Positions 7,653 through 16,955 are shown, counted from the first letter of the stretch. The stretch: 64,000 bases of DNA from Bacteroidales bacterium UBA5281 (GCA_002410555.1 DHSR01000065.1:1-64000); one strand, 5' to 3'. The notes: a model not told the origin generated them from the letters alone. Made by a program: numbers and translations.

Positions 7653-9161
7653 ATGGCACCAACCATTATTATTTTACTCATTTTGATCTTTTTTCCGGTT
7701 TTGCTTTGGAAAACATTTGAAACAGCCGGATTTAAAGGTTATCAGTCAGCGATTCCTCTGCTCAATTATTTTATATGGCTCAAAATCATCAACAAAGGTT
7801 TGTGGTGGTACATCTTTCTGCTCATTCCTTTCATCAATGTTTTTGTAGTGATGCTCATGGTGGTTGAAACCCTGAAATGTTATAATATCCACAGTCTTGG
7901 ACAGCAGGCACTTGCAGTATTGTTTCCATATATTTATCTTCCCTGGATGAGCACCAGACTTGCGGGCAAATATATTCCACCGGCAGCACGCGTTAAAATT
8001 AAAAAAACGCCCACCCGCGAATGGGTGGATGCCATTCTTTTTGCCGTGATAGCCGCCACTATTATCAGGGTTTTCATGATTGAAGCTTACACTATTCCTA
8101 CTTCTTCCATGGAAAAATCATTGTTGGTGGGTGATTTTCTGTTTGTAAGCAAAATGGCTTATGGCCCCAAAGTGCCAAATACTCCGCTGGCTTTTCCATT
8201 TGTGCACCACACTCTTCCACTCACAGAAAGCACCAAATCATATGTTGAATGGATTAAACTGCCCTATTACCGGTTTCCGGGAACCACTTCCATCAAACAC
8301 AACGATGTAGTGGTTTTCAACTATCCCGATGGCGACACTGTGGCCTTAAGGGTGCAAAACCAAAGCTATTATGGACTGGTGCGTGATTATTCGCGCAAGC
8401 GCATATGGAACGATGAGGTCAACTTTGGTAAAGTGGTCTATCGTCCGGTAGATAAGCGGGAAAATTACATTAAACGTTGCATAGGATTGCCCGGCGACAC
8501 CCTGCAAATTATAAATCAGGATGTATTTATTGACTCCAAACCTGTATCACTGCCCGAAGAGGCACAATTTAAATATCTGGTACGTACTGATGGCTCCCGC
8601 ATAAATCCTATGGCGCTGGATAAACTGGGAATAACTGAGGAAATAATGATGGCCGGCACCAATGAACTGGTAATGACACTTACCAATGAGGCGGCAGCCA
8701 GACTTAAAAGCTTTATCAACGTTAAAGAAGTACAGAAAATAATTCAACCCTCAGGTTACTGGCAGCCTTATATCTTTCCGTTTGATTCGGCTTACGCCTG
8801 GAATGTAGATAACTTTGGACCTCTGGTTATTCCCAAAGCGGGTGCCACAGTCGAAATCAACACTAAAAATATTGTTTTGTATGAACGTATCATCAAAAAC
8901 TATGAACTCAATGATTTGCGCATTGAGGGTGACAAAATCCTAATCAATGGTCAGCCGGCTACTACCTATACCTTTAAAATGGATTATTACTGGATGATGG
9001 GTGACAATCGCCATAACTCGGCTGATTCCCGTTTCTGGGGATTTGTCCCCTACGACCACATTGTTGGAAAAGCTGTATTTGTTTGGCTTTCACTGGATAA
9101 ATCCAAATCACTCTTCAACGGAAAAGTCCGTTTCAATAGAATTTTCAGAACCATTCATTAA
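7653..9161 (+). CDS. lepB: Signal peptidase I, long Bacteroidota form
   Basis: This S26-family signal peptidase cleaves Sec and Tat signal peptides at the outer face of the inner membrane. At 502 aa it is much longer than the E. coli enzyme. It has three hydrophobic segments near the N-terminus (residues ~1-20, 45-70, 80-100) and a further one at ~125-143 just before the catalytic domain. Box B TSSMEKSLLVGD holds the nucleophile Ser152, and box D YIKRCIGLPGD holds the general base Lys274. The ~120-residue spacing between them is about twice the E. coli value, so the protein carries an insertion, plus a second one before box E (GDNRHNSADSRFWG). Confidence 0.94.
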   Translation: MAPTIIILLILIFFPVLLWKTFETAGFKGYQSAIPLLNYFIWLKIINKGLWWYIFLLIPFINVFVVMLMVVETLKCYNIHSLGQQALAVLFPYIYLPWMSTRLAGKYIPPAARVKIKKTPTREWVDAILFAVIAATIIRVFMIEAYTIPTSSMEKSLLVGDFLFVSKMAYGPKVPNTPLAFPFVHHTLPLTESTKSYVEWIKLPYYRFPGTTSIKHNDVVVFNYPDGDTVALRVQNQSYYGLVRDYSRKRIWNDEVNFGKVVYRPVDKRENYIKRCIGLPGDTLQIINQDVFIDSKPVSLPEEAQFKYLVRTDGSRINPMALDKLGITEEIMMAGTNELVMTLTNEAAARLKSFINVKEVQKIIQPSGYWQPYIFPFDSAYAWNVDNFGPLVIPKAGATVEINTKNIVLYERIIKNYELNDLRIEGDKILINGQPATTYTFKMDYYWMMGDNRHNSADSRFWGFVPYDHIVGKAVFVWLSLDKSKSLFNGKVRFNRIFRTIH

Positions 9162-9184
9162 AAAATAAAAACCCTTTTAAAAAC

Positions 9185-9631
9185 ATGACAACTGCTGAAA
9201 TCCACACCAATAAAGGTCTGATGAAAGTCAACTTTTATGATAAAGATGCCCCCAAAACCGTTGAAAACTTTGTAAAACTGTCTGAAAGCGGCTTTTATAA
9301 CGGGCTTACCTTTCACCGTGTTATTCCTGACTTTGTGATTCAGGGCGGCTGCCCTCAGGGTACCGGAATGGGCGGACCCGGATATACCATAAACTGCGAA
9401 CTGGATGGCGACAATCAATACCACGATCGTGGCGTTCTTTCCATGGCTCATGCCGGACGAAACACCGGAGGCTCCCAGTTTTTTATCTGTCACAACCGCC
9501 AGAATACCCAGCATCTCGACCGCAACCATACCTGCTTTGGTAAAGTTTACGAGGGACTGGAAACAATTGACCAAATAAAAGCAGGTGATATCATTCAAAA
9601 GATCGTCATTCATAAAGATGATGTGAAATAA
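9185..9631 (+). CDS. Cyclophilin-type peptidyl-prolyl cis-trans isomerase
   Basis: This 148-aa single-domain cyclophilin has no signal peptide, so it acts in the cytoplasm. Core motifs are APKTVENFVKL, FHRVIPDFVIQGGCPQGTGMGGPGY (catalytic Arg in FHRV), SMAHAGRNTGGSQFFI and the HLDRNHTCFGKVYEG segment. It catalyses proline isomerisation in folding proteins. It lies 23 bp after lepB and 23 bp before the next gene, so it is likely in the same transcript. Confidence 0.94.
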   Translation: MTTAEIHTNKGLMKVNFYDKDAPKTVENFVKLSESGFYNGLTFHRVIPDFVIQGGCPQGTGMGGPGYTINCELDGDNQYHDRGVLSMAHAGRNTGGSQFFICHNRQNTQHLDRNHTCFGKVYEGLETIDQIKAGDIIQKIVIHKDDVK

Positions 9632-9654
9632 TACATGCTCAAAAATTAATATTC

Positions 9655-10323
9655 ATGACACAAAAAATCTTCATTTTAATGGCAGTGATAACAGCCATTA
9701 TGTTAAGCACACCTGTAGATGCTCAAAAAGGTGGCACTTTTAAGGGCATCATCACCTACGACGTTACCTATCCGGGTATGAATATTGAACCTTCGCAAAT
9801 GGCCAATCTGCCGCAAAAGGTGATATTAACCACCAATGGCGAACTCGTTAAATTCGATATTGCCATGACTTCGATGAATCAATCCATGATTATCAATCCG
9901 GAAGCTAAAACCACTACCCTTTTACTTGAAATGATGGGTAACAAAGTAATGTTAAAGCCCAAAAAAGGCGATGTTCCAGCCGGAAAAGAGCCTGAAGTAA
10001 AGATTACTCCGGAAACCAAAGAGATTGCAGGGTATCTGTGTAAGAGGGCAGAAATTTCATTTGGTGATGAGAAAAGTAAAGCCGATCCGGTTGTAGTATT
10101 TTTTTCAGAAGAACTGGGATCAAACAAACTGTTTTACGATAATGAATATCGCACCCTTCCTGGCATACCTTTAGAATTTACCTATAAAATGCAGGGTCGA
10201 AACATGCATATGGTGGCTAAAACAGTAGAAAAGACCCGGGTGTCTTCAAAAGATCTGGCAGTACCTTCAGAATACCAGGAAATGACTCCGGAGCAACTCC
10301 GGCAGATGTTCGGCGGCAATTAA
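9655..10323 (+). CDS. Exported protein, DUF4412-like
   Basis: This 222-aa protein has a clear signal peptide (residues 1-23, ending VDAQ). The mature part starts with GGTFKGIITYDVTYPGMN and contains a run of beta-strands with ETKEIAGYLCKRAEI and VFFSEELG, the pattern of Bacteroidota DUF4412/GLPGLI-like periplasmic proteins. The C-terminus ends in YQEMTPEQLRQMFGG. No enzyme motif is visible. It is the last gene before a strong terminator-like hairpin at 10344-10410, so it probably closes the transcription unit that includes lepB. Confidence 0.7.
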   Translation: MTQKIFILMAVITAIMLSTPVDAQKGGTFKGIITYDVTYPGMNIEPSQMANLPQKVILTTNGELVKFDIAMTSMNQSMIINPEAKTTTLLLEMMGNKVMLKPKKGDVPAGKEPEVKITPETKEIAGYLCKRAEISFGDEKSKADPVVVFFSEELGSNKLFYDNEYRTLPGIPLEFTYKMQGRNMHMVAKTVEKTRVSSKDLAVPSEYQEMTPEQLRQMFGGN

Positions 10324-10343
10324 CTGCATACGTTTTATTCATG

Positions 10344-10410
10344 CCGGCAGGCTTTACAGTATTTTGTTGACATCTTCAAAAGACCGTACTGTGAAATCCT
10401 GCCGGTTTTT
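10344..10410 (+). terminator. Long inverted repeat with T-run before ftsK
   Basis: The left arm (10344-10361, CCGGCAGGCTTTACAGTA) pairs with the right arm (10387-10405) over about 17 bp with one mismatch and a single bulge. The loop is 25 nt, and five T follow at 10406-10410. The stem is longer than most intrinsic terminators, and the -7 box of ftsK begins only three bases after the T-run. Confidence 0.6.
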
Positions 10411-10412
10411 GT

Positions 10413-10420
10413 TATTTTTG
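10413..10420 (+). promoter_or_regulatory. -7 promoter element of ftsK
   Basis: TATTTTTG matches TAnnTTTG and lies 28 bp before the ftsK ATG, predicting a short leader of ~20 nt. The -33 position falls in the right arm of the upstream inverted repeat and is only a weak match (CTG), so terminator and promoter overlap physically. Confidence 0.4.
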
Positions 10421-10448
10421 CATTTTAATCTGAAAGCCAATAGTTTTT

Positions 10449-12926
10449 ATGAGCAGGAAAAGTAACACGCTAAAAAAAAGTAATGTAAAGCGTGGTTCAG
10501 ATGCCCTACCCAGGAAAAGCTCCACCAGGAAAATTCGCAACACCAAAGGCATTAAATTACCTACAGATGGACGAATTAAACGTTTGGTCGGATTTTTCCT
10601 GATCCTGCTATCGCTCTATTTACTGGTTGCTTTTTCATCCTTTCTGTTTACCCATTTTACCTGGGGCAGTGATGATGCGCTCTCGGCTGCCTCATTCAGA
10701 CAAATACTGTTTGACAACGACCTGAATACCGAAAACTGGGGAGGTCGCCTTGGTGCAGCACTTTCGATATTTTTTATAAAAAAAGGTTTTGGCGTAGCCG
10801 CTTATTTTCTGGTGCTGATGTTGTTGATCTCCGGATTAAAACTTATGCCTGGAATTGAATTGCTTCCTGTTCGCAAAACGTTTTTACAAAGCCTGCTAGG
10901 CATCATCTGGCTGCCAATTGCTCTTGGTTTTATCTTTCGAAGTGGTGAACTATCAATTTTGGGTGGCATTACCGGACATCAGGGAGCTCTTTGGCTTAGT
11001 GGGCTGCTTGGCAACACCGGTGCAGGTATCACCTTATTCTTTACACTATTAATTATTCTGGTAGTAGCATTCAACTTGTCGCTAAAATGGCCGGAACGTC
11101 CCGAACAGCAAGAGAAATCTGAAAATCAGCAAGGAGCACCACAGGTGAAAAACCTTCGCACCACCAATGGCCCTGTTCCCGTTGACAAATACAACACAAT
11201 AGAGTTTGCTGTAAGCGACGAGGATGAAGATGTTGATACAGAAATGCTTATATCGCGTAACCCATCCGCACCGGCAACCGGACAAAATCATGGCGAACAA
11301 GAGGTGGAATTTACCATAGAAAATACCTCTGAATCTACAAAAGAAACCAGAGAAACTACGGGTAACAAGCAACCAGAGCGATTTACCATAGACACCCCTT
11401 ATGATCCCACTTTGGAGTTGGCCAACTACCGTATGCCAGAACTTGGACTACTCGACGACTATCAGTCCGGGGCTGGTACGAGCGTAAAAAAAGAAGAACT
11501 CGAATCAAACAAGGATAAGATTGTTACTACCCTTGGCAACTACGGTATTTCCATCGAAAAGATAAAAGCAACCATAGGCCCGACAGTAACTTTGTATGAG
11601 ATTATTCCTGCACCGGGTGTGCGGATTTCAAAGATTCGCAACCTGGAAGATGACATTGCCCTGAGCCTGGCAGCAATGGGTATTCGTATCATCGCTCCTA
11701 TCCCAGGAAAAGGCACCATTGGAATTGAAGTTCCCAACATGTCGCCGGAAATTGTCCCCTTAAAATCTATCTTCGGGTCGGAAAAATTCCAGCAGATAAA
11801 AATGGAATTGCCCTTTGGCATGGGCAAAACCATACAGAATGAGCCTTATGTAGCAGACCTCACCCGAATGCCTCACATTCTTATGGCGGGAGCTACCGGA
11901 CAGGGAAAATCTGTTGGCCTCAATGCCATTATTGCATCCATACTCTATACCAAGCATCCCGCTCAGGTAAAATTTGTAATGATTGACCCAAAAAAGGTGG
12001 AGCTCACCCTGTTTTCTAAAATTGAGCGTCATTTTCTGGCCAAATTACCCGATTCGGAAGAAGCCATCATTACCGATACCCGCAAGGTGGTGCGTACACT
12101 CAATTCCCTGAATATCGAGATGGATAACCGCTACGATCTGCTCAAAGATGCCCAGGTAAGAAATATTAAAGAGTACAACACCAAGTTTGTAGCCCGCCAT
12201 CTCAACCCCCTGAACGGACATCGGTTTCTGCCTTACATCGTGGTGGTGATTGATGAATTTGCCGATCTCATTATGACTGCAGGAAAGGAAATTGAAGCTC
12301 CCCTGACCCGCCTGGCACAATTGGCCCGCGCCATTGGTATACATTTGGTTATAGCAACTCAGCGACCATCAGTAAATATTATTACCGGAACCATCAAAGC
12401 CAATTTCCCGGCCCGGATTGCTTTCCGGGTGATATCAAAAATTGACTCCCGCACCATCCTGGATACCGGGGGAGCCGATCAGTTGGTTGGACGGGGCGAC
12501 ATGCTGCTTTCCACCGGCAGCGACCTGATCAGGTTGCAGTGTGCTTTTGTGGATACCCCTGAAATTGAAAGAATAACAGAATACATAGGAAGTCAGCGTG
12601 CCTATCCGGATGCCTATTATCTTCCTGAATATGCGGATGAACAAGACCAAAAAGAACAAGACTTTGATCCGCTTGAGCGCGATGAACTGTTTGAAGATGC
12701 AGCCCGGCTCATTGTAGATAGCCAACAGGGCAGTACTTCTCTCTTACAGCGCAAACTAAAACTGGGATACAACCGTGCAGGCCGCATCATTGACCAGCTT
12801 GAGGCAGCGGGCATAGTCGGACCTAACGAAGGCAGTAAAGCCCGTGATGTAAAAATTGCCAACGCCTTCGCTTTGGAACAGTTTTTGAAGGATAGAGAGT
12901 CAAATAATCCAAACCAGAATTTTTAA
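10449..12926 (+). CDS. ftsK: DNA translocase FtsK
   Basis: FtsK pumps chromosomal DNA across the closing septum and activates XerCD dimer resolution. This 825-aa protein has a basic N-terminal tail, four or five membrane helices (about residues 45-215), a low-complexity acidic linker (~220-315), and a RecA-type motor with Walker A GATGQGKS (481-488) and Walker B VVVIDEFADLI (~597-607). It ends in the gamma winged-helix domain (SLLQRKLKLGYNRAGRIIDQLEAAGIVG) that reads orientation signals. The lolA-like gene follows 11 bp downstream, a common Bacteroidota pair. Confidence 0.96.
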   Translation: MSRKSNTLKKSNVKRGSDALPRKSSTRKIRNTKGIKLPTDGRIKRLVGFFLILLSLYLLVAFSSFLFTHFTWGSDDALSAASFRQILFDNDLNTENWGGRLGAALSIFFIKKGFGVAAYFLVLMLLISGLKLMPGIELLPVRKTFLQSLLGIIWLPIALGFIFRSGELSILGGITGHQGALWLSGLLGNTGAGITLFFTLLIILVVAFNLSLKWPERPEQQEKSENQQGAPQVKNLRTTNGPVPVDKYNTIEFAVSDEDEDVDTEMLISRNPSAPATGQNHGEQEVEFTIENTSESTKETRETTGNKQPERFTIDTPYDPTLELANYRMPELGLLDDYQSGAGTSVKKEELESNKDKIVTTLGNYGISIEKIKATIGPTVTLYEIIPAPGVRISKIRNLEDDIALSLAAMGIRIIAPIPGKGTIGIEVPNMSPEIVPLKSIFGSEKFQQIKMELPFGMGKTIQNEPYVADLTRMPHILMAGATGQGKSVGLNAIIASILYTKHPAQVKFVMIDPKKVELTLFSKIERHFLAKLPDSEEAIITDTRKVVRTLNSLNIEMDNRYDLLKDAQVRNIKEYNTKFVARHLNPLNGHRFLPYIVVVIDEFADLIMTAGKEIEAPLTRLAQLARAIGIHLVIATQRPSVNIITGTIKANFPARIAFRVISKIDSRTILDTGGADQLVGRGDMLLSTGSDLIRLQCAFVDTPEIERITEYIGSQRAYPDAYYLPEYADEQDQKEQDFDPLERDELFEDAARLIVDSQQGSTSLLQRKLKLGYNRAGRIIDQLEAAGIVGPNEGSKARDVKIANAFALEQFLKDRESNNPNQNF

Positions 12927-12937
12927 CCAATTATCCG

Positions 12938-13564
12938 ATGAAAAAAATTTTTGTTTCAATGTTGGTCATAATATTGGCCTTGAGCGCTTTTGCCCAAAAT
13001 GACAAGAAAGCACAAACCATTCTTGATGAGGTTTCGGCCAGAACAAAATCCTACAAAACAATACGTATTGAGTTTGAATATACCATGGTAAACAAGGCTC
13101 AGAATATCAACGATAGTTTTAAAGGTGTTCTTATTTCAAAAGGTGACCGCTATAAGCTTACCTTTTCGGGACAGGACATTATCAGTGATGGAAAAACCTC
13201 CTGGACTTACCTGAAAGATGCCAATGAAGTTCAGATTAATACAGCAAATAGCAGCGAGGATAGCTTTACGCCCACCAATTTGCTCAACACATACACCGAA
13301 AATTACAAAGCCCGGCTGACAAGTGAGACAGCCAGGGAGCAAATTATTGAACTTACTCCGCTTCAGAAAAAAACCTTTAACAAGGTAATGATAACCATTG
13401 ATAAGACGCGAAAAATGGTACAAAAAATTTCAATTTATGACAAAAATGGCAGCATTTACACCTATGCCGTTAATAAATTTGAAACAGACCTTCCTTTTTC
13501 TGATAACCTCTTCACTTTTAATGCTTCTCAGTATCCCGGAGTAGAAGAAATTGACATGAGATAA
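12938..13564 (+). CDS. LolA-like outer-membrane lipoprotein carrier
   Basis: This 208-aa exported protein has a signal peptide at residues 1-19 (ending AFAQ). Its beta-rich body is typical of the LolA/LolB-like fold: AQTILDEVSARTKSYKTIRIEFEYTM at the start, GVLISKGDRYKLTFSGQDIISDGKTSWTYLKDANEVQIN in the middle and DNLFTFNASQYPGVEEIDMR at the end. LolA ferries lipoproteins across the periplasm. It sits 11 bp after ftsK. The family call rests on pattern and on the conserved ftsK neighbourhood. Confidence 0.85.
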   Translation: MKKIFVSMLVIILALSAFAQNDKKAQTILDEVSARTKSYKTIRIEFEYTMVNKAQNINDSFKGVLISKGDRYKLTFSGQDIISDGKTSWTYLKDANEVQINTANSSEDSFTPTNLLNTYTENYKARLTSETAREQIIELTPLQKKTFNKVMITIDKTRKMVQKISIYDKNGSIYTYAVNKFETDLPFSDNLFTFNASQYPGVEEIDMR

Positions 13565-13651
13565 AGATTTTGGACTAAATGTTCCTGAAATACTGAACCA
13601 AAGCGGGTTTGCAATGTTAGGAATAACATCAGAATCTAACATTCATACCTC

Positions 13652-14122
13652 ATGCATAATTTTTACATCATTTCACTTTATTTCCATTCATGGAACCGCT
13701 GGATAATCCTGATCTTTGGTCTGCTTACCTTATGGTATGCCTGGTCGGGAAGCAAGGAAAATGCTGCTTTTCCCGGAAAAGCAAAACCCATCAACCTTAT
13801 TTTTATCAGTAGTCTGCACCTGCAGTTACTGGTTGGATTGCTGCTTTATTTTGTGCTTAGCCCTATAACTGCCCTGGCTTTAAAGGACTTTGGGGCTGCC
13901 ATGAAAGATGCATCCATACGTTACTGGGCCATGGAACATTCACTGATGAACATCATTGCCATTGCACTGGCGCAGACCGGCAGTATACTGGCCAGAAAGA
14001 AAGCTACGCCCCGACAATCGCATCGCACCGTGTTTATCTGGAGCCTCATTGCCTTTTTAATTATCCTGCTGATGATACCCATGGGCATTATGGGACCCGA
14101 AAGGCCGTGGTTTAAATTCTGA
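13652..14122 (+). CDS. Four-helix membrane protein, possible b-type cytochrome-like
   Basis: This 156-aa integral membrane protein has four hydrophobic helices (about residues 15-32, 46-70, 92-112 and 126-148). Histidines fall near or inside the helices at 12 (HSWNRW), 56 (SLHLQLL), 96 (MEHSLMN) and 124 (SHRTVF). Intramembrane histidines in a small four-helix protein suggest haem binding, but no haem motif is decisive. Similar small proteins are widespread in Bacteroidota and mostly unnamed. It is followed directly by the heptamer repeat region. Confidence 0.65.
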   Translation: MHNFYIISLYFHSWNRWIILIFGLLTLWYAWSGSKENAAFPGKAKPINLIFISSLHLQLLVGLLLYFVLSPITALALKDFGAAMKDASIRYWAMEHSLMNIIAIALAQTGSILARKKATPRQSHRTVFIWSLIAFLIILLMIPMGIMGPERPWFKF

Positions 14123-14636
14123 GCAAGGACACGGGGAAATGGAGACGGCGGGACGGGGGGACAGGGAGACAGAGTGAAAGATTCAAAGAGTGAAAGAGAA
14201 ATTTCTAAACTCTAACCTCTTACCTCCAGCTTCGAACTTCCAAAGACCAAAGACCAAAGACCAAAGACCAAAGACCAAAGACCAAAGACCAAAGACCAAA
14301 GACCAAAAGGGACGAGGAACGCGGAATGACACGGAGTGACAAGTGGACGGGGATACCGGGGAAGAATTTCTAACCTCTAACCTCCAACTTCTAACCTCCA
14401 AAGACCAAAGACCAAAGACCAAAGACCAAAAGGGACGAGGGACGCGGAATGACACGGAGTGACAAGTGGACCGGGATACGGGGGAAGAATTTCCAACCTC
14501 TAACTTCTAACTTCTAACTTCTAACTTCTAACCTCTAACCTCTAACCTCTAACCTCTAACCTCTAACCTCTAACCTCTAACTTCATCTTGAGCATAGCAA
14601 AATTCCGAGAGCGCTGCGATACGGGAAACACATCCA
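14123..14636. repeat. Heptanucleotide tandem arrays between convergent genes
   Basis: No gene lies here. Nine copies of CAAAGAC run from 14241 to 14303, and four more from 14399 to 14426. Both arrays are followed by the same ~65-bp sequence starting AAAAGGGACGAGG (14305 and 14427), which continues through GCGGAATGACACGGAGTGAC to GGGGAAGAATTT. A third array at 14501-14584 holds twelve heptamers: four TAACTTC, seven TAACCTC and one TAACTTC. Shorter TAACCTC-like runs also follow the first repeated segment (~14370-14398). The frame track across it is an artefact of the repeat. Confidence 0.9.
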
Positions 14637-15893
14637 CTAAACCTGAATCAGCTTTCGCATAGAGGCAGCAAAGGCGGTGGGCGTTTGCCCGGTTTGGGCT
14701 TTAAAGGAAGAAATAAATACTGATTTGCTATGAAAGCCGGCCTTTTGAGCCAACCCAAAAAAGGAATATGACTTCGCCTGATTATCAACCAGTAATCTGA
14801 TGACTTTATTCACCCGGTAGCGGTTGATCAGTTGGTTAAAATTACATTCCTCAAATTCATTAATTATTATAGAAAGGTATCGGGTATTGGTATCCAGATC
14901 TGAAGCCAGTTGTTTGATGTTAAGTTTAGGGTCAACATAAGGTTCTTTCTCATCCAACAGAGCTATCAAAGCAGCATGCAATGACTTCCGCTTATCGGAA
15001 TCGAAGGTGGCACATCCATTATCATGGGAATCCGTATTATCGTTGGTATCTGCAGGTTTTTCCTCCATGGGTTTTGCCAATATCGGTTTTAATATGGGTT
15101 GAGTGCGCATGGAATATCTTTCACTAACCAGATCAGCAGTCTTCAGTGCACCTGTAGCGGTACCATCAATGCTCTTATTAACCAAAATGTCAGAACCTTT
15201 TCTAGGCTCCGTAATTAAACCAAGCCAACCGGTTACAGATGCTACTGTTAGCAATAAGATGGGATAAACAATATTAAAAAGATGGGGCGGAATTAACAAT
15301 GACATCACCCAATTATCGAGCACCAGTAAAAACAGAACAAACGCAACCAGCAAGTTACGGATCTTATAAGTCTCCTTTGGCTTCTCGTTATAATACAACT
15401 GCAACTTTCCTGAATACCGTGAATAGCGCCGGAACATCCTCAGGGTGTAAAATATGGTTTGTAATACCAGGATAATCTGTGCAGATAAATGAATAACATT
15501 TACTCCTATGCCGGGATTGAGTTCATCTCCGGAAGAGAATATCAGCAGAAAAGGAATAGATGCAAAAAAGAGTACAGGTAATATCAAATGCTTGACTACG
15601 TATTTGAATTTTTGTGTAGTTCCGGTCACAGAATCCCGGAGAAAAAGAAAAAATAAAGGAATAAAGGAGAGCACGATGGGTAATCTTATAATATTGCCAT
15701 ATTCGCTATAAGGCGAGGGGGCAAGGAAATATACACCGAAAGAAGCATAATATATAGCAGCCATTACCATAAATACTACCAGGTACAGCCGCGCCCTGTT
15801 TTCTTTACGCAAGGCTTTTTCCAAAGCCAGCATGCTAATAAGCAGCAGTGCGCTGCTTCCAACTATAAACAGTCCTTTGTAAAGATTTTCCAT
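14637..15893 (-). CDS. Membrane-anchored AraC-family transcriptional regulator
   Basis: This 418-aa protein has about seven hydrophobic segments in the first ~235 residues, a polar linker (~240-305), and a C-terminal AraC/XylS DNA-binding domain (~315-418) with two helix-turn-helices: LNIKQLASDLDTNTRYLSIIIN and SFFGLAQKAGFHSKSVFISSFKAQTGQTPTAF. Proteins of this layout in Bacteroidota are thought to sense signals through the membrane part. It is divergent from the large surface-protein cluster, separated by ~1 kb; control of that cluster is possible but unsupported. Confidence 0.88.
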   Translation of the reverse strand: MENLYKGLFIVGSSALLLISMLALEKALRKENRARLYLVVFMVMAAIYYASFGVYFLAPSPYSEYGNIIRLPIVLSFIPLFFLFLRDSVTGTTQKFKYVVKHLILPVLFFASIPFLLIFSSGDELNPGIGVNVIHLSAQIILVLQTIFYTLRMFRRYSRYSGKLQLYYNEKPKETYKIRNLLVAFVLFLLVLDNWVMSLLIPPHLFNIVYPILLLTVASVTGWLGLITEPRKGSDILVNKSIDGTATGALKTADLVSERYSMRTQPILKPILAKPMEEKPADTNDNTDSHDNGCATFDSDKRKSLHAALIALLDEKEPYVDPKLNIKQLASDLDTNTRYLSIIINEFEECNFNQLINRYRVNKVIRLLVDNQAKSYSFFGLAQKAGFHSKSVFISSFKAQTGQTPTAFAASMRKLIQV

Positions 15894-16955
15894 CGAATAG
15901 AGATAAAGAACACGTTTAAAATTTTCAATAAAGGTACTAAATCAACGAAAACAGCCCAAATTTGTTTAAAAAAGTTTGGTGAAATTATGGATTCAGAAAA
16001 GAAGTAAAAATTAAATTTCACACTTTAACTCCATCTAATCAATGATTTAGGAAATTTCGCACTTTTTCAAACCCAATGTTAAATTTAAGCACATTCCATA
16101 ATTTTTAAACCGACTTTACCATTTTAAATCATGGAATTTTTCATGCAATGGACAAAAGTACGAAATAAATAATGAATTTACAAGGTACGGATTTAGAAAT
16201 CAGTACTTCGCAATCAACTTTATTAGATATATAGGTAGTTCTATATAACAAAGCTAAACGACTGTATATATGATCTTTATATGTGAATATTATAGTCCGG
16301 AAGCAGGACTACAGATAAACAAAATTCAAATATTTACGCTAAAACGCTCATTATCAGCACTCTATTGCTTTAACAATTTATTAACTCTTACTAAAAATGC
16401 ATTATTTCTTTACAAATCAAGTATAAAATTTAATACTTCTTTCTATAGATTTCATTGTAAGCTTTAGGTTACCTGGCCACCCGGCTTTAGTCTGATATAC
16501 TCATTTACAACAGTTATAATTATAATTATTGAAGATATTTCGACTTACTTTTAAAGTGCGGCAGGTCAGAATAGGCAAAGCTAAGCAGAATATACGTAAA
16601 TTATATTTACATTTTGTAAAAGTCTATTTTTATTTTTCGGCATAAATGTTATTAAAAAAATTAAAAAAGTATGAAATTATTCAATCCATTAATGTTGACC
16701 TGATTTATAAATCCCAACCCATTTGATTTGCATACGCTTTTATGGCAGTGTATTTTAGCAGCACTAAAATTGTGCATCGCTTTGCCTGTTGCCATATCTC
16801 ATAATTTACTAATTACCAGCTACATAATCAATTTTCCTCTTTTCCAGGCCCGGCGTGATATTGACTATTTCTTAGGCTCTCATAGGAGAAAAAGACGTAT
16901 TTTTCTCATTTTCAATGTGTTACAAACCCTATTATTCACACAAAAAAACAACATT
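15894..16955. other. AT-rich intergenic region upstream of the surface-protein cluster
   Basis: About 1.06 kb without a convincing gene. Open frames here are short, lack family features and contain unusually many A/T-rich codons. No perfect TAnnTTTG promoter was found near the first cluster gene. The last ~230 bp are an open extension in frame with the downstream gene but look non-coding. A small hairpin is present at 16886-16907. Confidence 0.6.
16886..16907 (+). promoter_or_regulatory. Hairpin in the leader of the first surface-protein gene
   Basis: GAGAAAAA (16886-16893) and TTTTTCTC (16900-16907) are perfect inverted repeats with a 6-bp loop, 48 bp before the ATG at 16956. The stem is A/T-rich and therefore weak. 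It could form in the mRNA leader. Confidence 0.3.

Noticed and set aside
14183..14455. Open frame across the heptamer repeats, giving a repetitive Ser/Leu/Trp peptide
   Set aside because: Produced by period-7 repeats in three rotating frames; no signal or domain.
14241..14584. CRISPR array
   Set aside because: Repeats are 7 bp and directly adjacent with no unique spacers, and no cas gene is nearby.
16270..16467. 65-codon frame in the AT-rich gap
   Set aside because: Low-complexity A/T-rich codons, no homology-like motif and no start-site context.
16728..16955. N-terminal extension of the 1781-aa protein from an upstream ATG
   Set aside because: It would place the clear signal peptide 77 residues inside the protein; the extension has no features and contains the leader hairpin.
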